Origin: Tolypothrix tenuis PCC 7101
Lineage (GTDB): Bacteria > Cyanobacteriota > Cyanobacteriia > Cyanobacteriales > Nostocaceae
Reading direction: 5' to 3'
Assembly (NCBI RefSeq): GCF_002368295.1
Contig: NZ_AP018248.1
Span: forward strand, 4,992,500-5,056,499
Length of the DNA: 64,000 bases
Shown here: one piece after another, positions 62,047 to 64,000 of the stretch
How the letters are laid out: each line of letters begins with the position of its first letter
How positions within the stretch are numbered: the stretch's first letter is position 1
The notes under the pieces: model-generated
Told to the model about the DNA's origin: nothing
The model's input: the letters and a program-made list of their open reading frames with translations, nothing else
Databases searched by the model: none
Position numbers and translations under genes: made by a program

Positions 62047-63324
62047 ATGACAAACCAACCTCTGCGGATTGCCCTTTTTACAGGATTGTATGCTCCCTTC
62101 CTTACAGGGGTTTCAGTAGCAGTACATCAGCGAGTTCGTTGGTTATTAGAGCAGGGACATGAGGTATTTCTCATCCATCCCGAATTTAATGATAAATACC
62201 CCAAACAAGTTGGGAATCGTCCAATGCCAGGATTAGAAGAGTTACAGAAATTTCCTAACTTTTCCTCCTATGCATTTCCCACACAGCCACTGATTTTCTA
62301 TAAGTCTCTACCTCAACCATTAAGTTACAAACATTGGAGTGATACTAAATTACTGTTGAACTTTCAACCCGATATTATCGTTGTTGAAGAATCAGCCCAA
62401 ATGAGAGGAGCTTACTCAGCTTTCCTACAAGGTTACGGTCGTGCTGTAGGAGTTAAATATGCCAAGCAGACAAAGACTCCAATTATTTCAGTTTTCCATA
62501 CAGATATCGTTGGCTATATCAAATATTACTTAGGAAGCTTCTTCTTTAACTTACTGCGCCCAATTATTCCCTTAATAGTCAAGCAAGTCAGCAATGCTTA
62601 CACCGTCAATGTATTTTCCTCACGGGAACAGCTAACTAAGTACAATAATTTGCAATGTCAACGGGGGGAATACTTGCCCTATCAAGGTATTAATTGCGAG
62701 AAATTCCATCCTCGTAATATTTGTTATGATCCCATACCAGGCGATCGCAGACCTACTATCCTCTTTGTTGGACGCATTACCGCCGAAAAGAATGTTACCC
62801 AATTAATAGATGCATTCCCCTATATTGTTGCCAAAATCCCCGATGTGCATTTAGTAATTGTTGGTAGCGGCCCCTTAGATGAGCAAATCAAAAAACGCGC
62901 CCAAAAGTTTAAATCGGGAATTACGATTTGGGGAGAATCTCACGGTACAGAACTTTTAGGTTGGTTTGCTAGAGCCGATGTTTTTGTCAACCCCTCCGTC
63001 ACCGAAAACTTTTGCACCACCAATAACGAAGCGCTGGCTTCCGGGACTCCTGTAGTTGCAGCCTTAGCACCCTCAACCGCAGAACAAGTGATTCCCGGAC
63101 ATAACGGCTTTCTTGCTGAACCCAACAACCCAGCAGATTTCGCCCAAAAAATCATTGCTATTTTAGAAAATCCCGAACTGAAAACAGCAATGACTCAAAA
63201 CGCTCGCCCTTCGATACTAGACTTTGATTGGTCAACTTGCCAGGAGAAATTTGAGGAAAAACTCTATCAACTAGTTGCTTTATCCAATAAGCAAAAGGTG
63301 AAGGTTAATTCTAGTAATTCGTAA
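62047..63324 (+). CDS. hglT: HglT-like GT4 glycosyltransferase
   Basis: A 425-residue glycosyltransferase of the GT-B fold. The N-terminal acceptor domain has FTGLYAPFLTGVSVAVHQRVRWLLEQGHEV, and the middle VISVFHTDIVGY. The donor domain has PTILFVGRITAEKN, VHLVIVGSGPLDEQIK, and FVNPSVTENFCTTNNEALASGTPVVAA with the E(x7)E motif. No membrane segment is predicted, except a hydrophobic stretch near 155-180 that may touch the membrane. Anabaena HglT, which adds glucose to the HGL aglycone, is a GT4 enzyme at the end of the same island (all5341). Position and family fit, but I cannot check identity. It would perform the final glycosylation on the inner face before DevBC export. The start ATG at 62047 has no strong ribosome site. 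Confidence 0.72.
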   Translation: MTNQPLRIALFTGLYAPFLTGVSVAVHQRVRWLLEQGHEVFLIHPEFNDKYPKQVGNRPMPGLEELQKFPNFSSYAFPTQPLIFYKSLPQPLSYKHWSDTKLLLNFQPDIIVVEESAQMRGAYSAFLQGYGRAVGVKYAKQTKTPIISVFHTDIVGYIKYYLGSFFFNLLRPIIPLIVKQVSNAYTVNVFSSREQLTKYNNLQCQRGEYLPYQGINCEKFHPRNICYDPIPGDRRPTILFVGRITAEKNVTQLIDAFPYIVAKIPDVHLVIVGSGPLDEQIKKRAQKFKSGITIWGESHGTELLGWFARADVFVNPSVTENFCTTNNEALASGTPVVAALAPSTAEQVIPGHNGFLAEPNNPADFAQKIIAILENPELKTAMTQNARPSILDFDWSTCQEKFEEKLYQLVALSNKQKVKVNSSNS

Positions 63325-63901
63325 TTGATACAGCGCTTTGCAAGTAAATGAAGTACACCCCAAGGCATCGGCTACGGTGTACACACATCTTTGTGCTAAG
63401 TGCAAAATGTGGCTTGATCCCCATAAATCCCCCTTTTCCCCCTGGAGAAGGGGTGAGGGCGAAAGTTTTTGCATAATGCTCGCCATATATCAATACTTGT
63501 CGGTTAAGGGCAAAAGGGGAAGGGGAAAAGGGGCAAGAAAAAACCTTTAACCCTTCCCCTTTCTCCTTTTCCCCAAACTAAATTCCGATTTGAAAATCCT
63601 TAACCGAGCAGTATTGCGCCATATATAGCTTTTCGCTTAAGTTGACACGTATGGGTAGTGCCATGCCCCTACAATCTGTCGCATTCTTGTTTCAAATGGG
63701 TATTAAATTTTGGATTGTTGGCGTAGCTTCTGTGTCAGGAGATGATTCAAAATTTGGAATCTCAACAGGTAGCACCCGAATTAAAACACGAGAATGAATC
63801 CTTGCATCCAAAATTCAAAATTGATTGACTGTTACTTGCTTGACGGGGAATTAAAAGCATTCTAAGGTTTTACCGTACTGAAAAAACGGGGGAATGAATT
63901 G
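63325..63901. other. Intergenic region with partial palindromic repeats
   Basis: About 577 bp between the HglT-like stop and the EF-hand gene. It holds a partial CCCCTGGAGAAGGGGTGAGGGC repeat (about 63438-63460), AAAGGGGAAGGGGA-type low complexity (63505-63530), the tail of an AATACC/TGCGACAG palindromic element (about 63655-63707) and AT-rich sequence before the EF-hand start. No gene is seen. Confidence 0.5.
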
Positions 63902-64000
63902 ATGGCAACGGTAGAACTAGAAAAAAATGTGATGAGTGAAGAAGAGGTAACAAAGCTGTGGGAAGCATTCAAAGTATTTGATGCTGATGGTAGCGGTAAT
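63902..64000 (+). CDS. EF-hand calcium-binding protein, partial
   Basis: Thirty-three codons are visible before the right edge: MATVELEKNVMSEEEVTK and on to LWEAFKVFDADGSGN. The last residues are the beginning of an EF-hand loop (D-A-D-G-S-G-N), preceded by an entering helix. GGGGGAATG lies just upstream of the ATG. Small EF-hand proteins such as CSE bind calcium in heterocystous cyanobacteria; identity with CSE cannot be tested with so little sequence, but an EF-hand protein is clear. Calcium changes accompany heterocyst differentiation, so its nearness to the glycolipid genes is of interest. Confidence 0.8.
   Translation, partial: MATVELEKNVMSEEEVTKLWEAFKVFDADGSGN

Overview
The window most likely comes from a filamentous, heterocyst-forming cyanobacterium of the Nostoc/Anabaena/Calothrix type. 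The evidence is frequent HIP1-type GCGATCGC octamers, heptanucleotide short tandem repeats (STRR) between genes, a cyanobacterial CRISPR repeat, and above all a nearly complete heterocyst glycolipid (HGL) gene island. Names rest on reading the proteins by eye; no database search was possible.

Region 1 (1-15.3 kb) is the end of an integrated conjugative or mobilizable element. It carries a P-type (Trb/VirB-like) type IV secretion operon on the minus strand, running pilin, VirB3/TrbD, VirB4/TrbE, TrbJ, TrbL and off the left edge. It also has a VapBC-like toxin-antitoxin pair, a 1035-residue primase/helicase, a ParB-like protein with a C-terminal cysteine cluster, an XRE regulator, a 1.7 kb AT-rich gene-poor stretch, a small Xis-like protein and a tyrosine integrase. 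The integrase lies 210 bp from the 3' end of a tRNA-Gly(CCC), the probable attachment site.

Region 2 (15.3-25 kb) looks like ordinary chromosome: an RND efflux pump with its adaptor, an HD-domain hydrolase, a DppC/OppC-type permease and a YihY/BrkB membrane protein. Region 3 (25.3-26.9 kb) is a CRISPR array (15 repeats, 14 spacers, no cas genes in the window), two tandem copies of a ~148 bp MITE-like element, and the terminator of the hgl operon.

Region 4 (26.9-43.2 kb, minus strand) is the HGL polyketide/fatty-acid synthase operon. Transcription order is HglE (KS-AT-ACP-ACP plus half a ketoreductase), a KR-DH protein, a KS (HglD-like), a chain-length-factor/AT protein (HglC-like), a PfaD-like enoyl reductase (HglA-like) and HglB (ACP-thioester reductase). 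Together they would build and reductively release the very long hydroxylated fatty alcohol of HGL.

Region 5 (43.2-53.4 kb) separates the two halves of the island. It contains a CHAT-NTPase-TPR protein, a ParB-like protein with a degenerate methyltransferase tail, a DUF559 nuclease-like protein, and many palindromic and tandem repeats. Region 6 (53.4-63.3 kb, plus strand) has DevB- and DevC-like exporter subunits (no DevA), an SDR epimerase-like protein, a GT2 glycosyltransferase, a secreted DUF2141 protein, two tandem paralogous membrane glycosyltransferases and an HglT-like GT4 enzyme. These plausibly glycosylate and export the lipid. The window ends inside an EF-hand protein gene.
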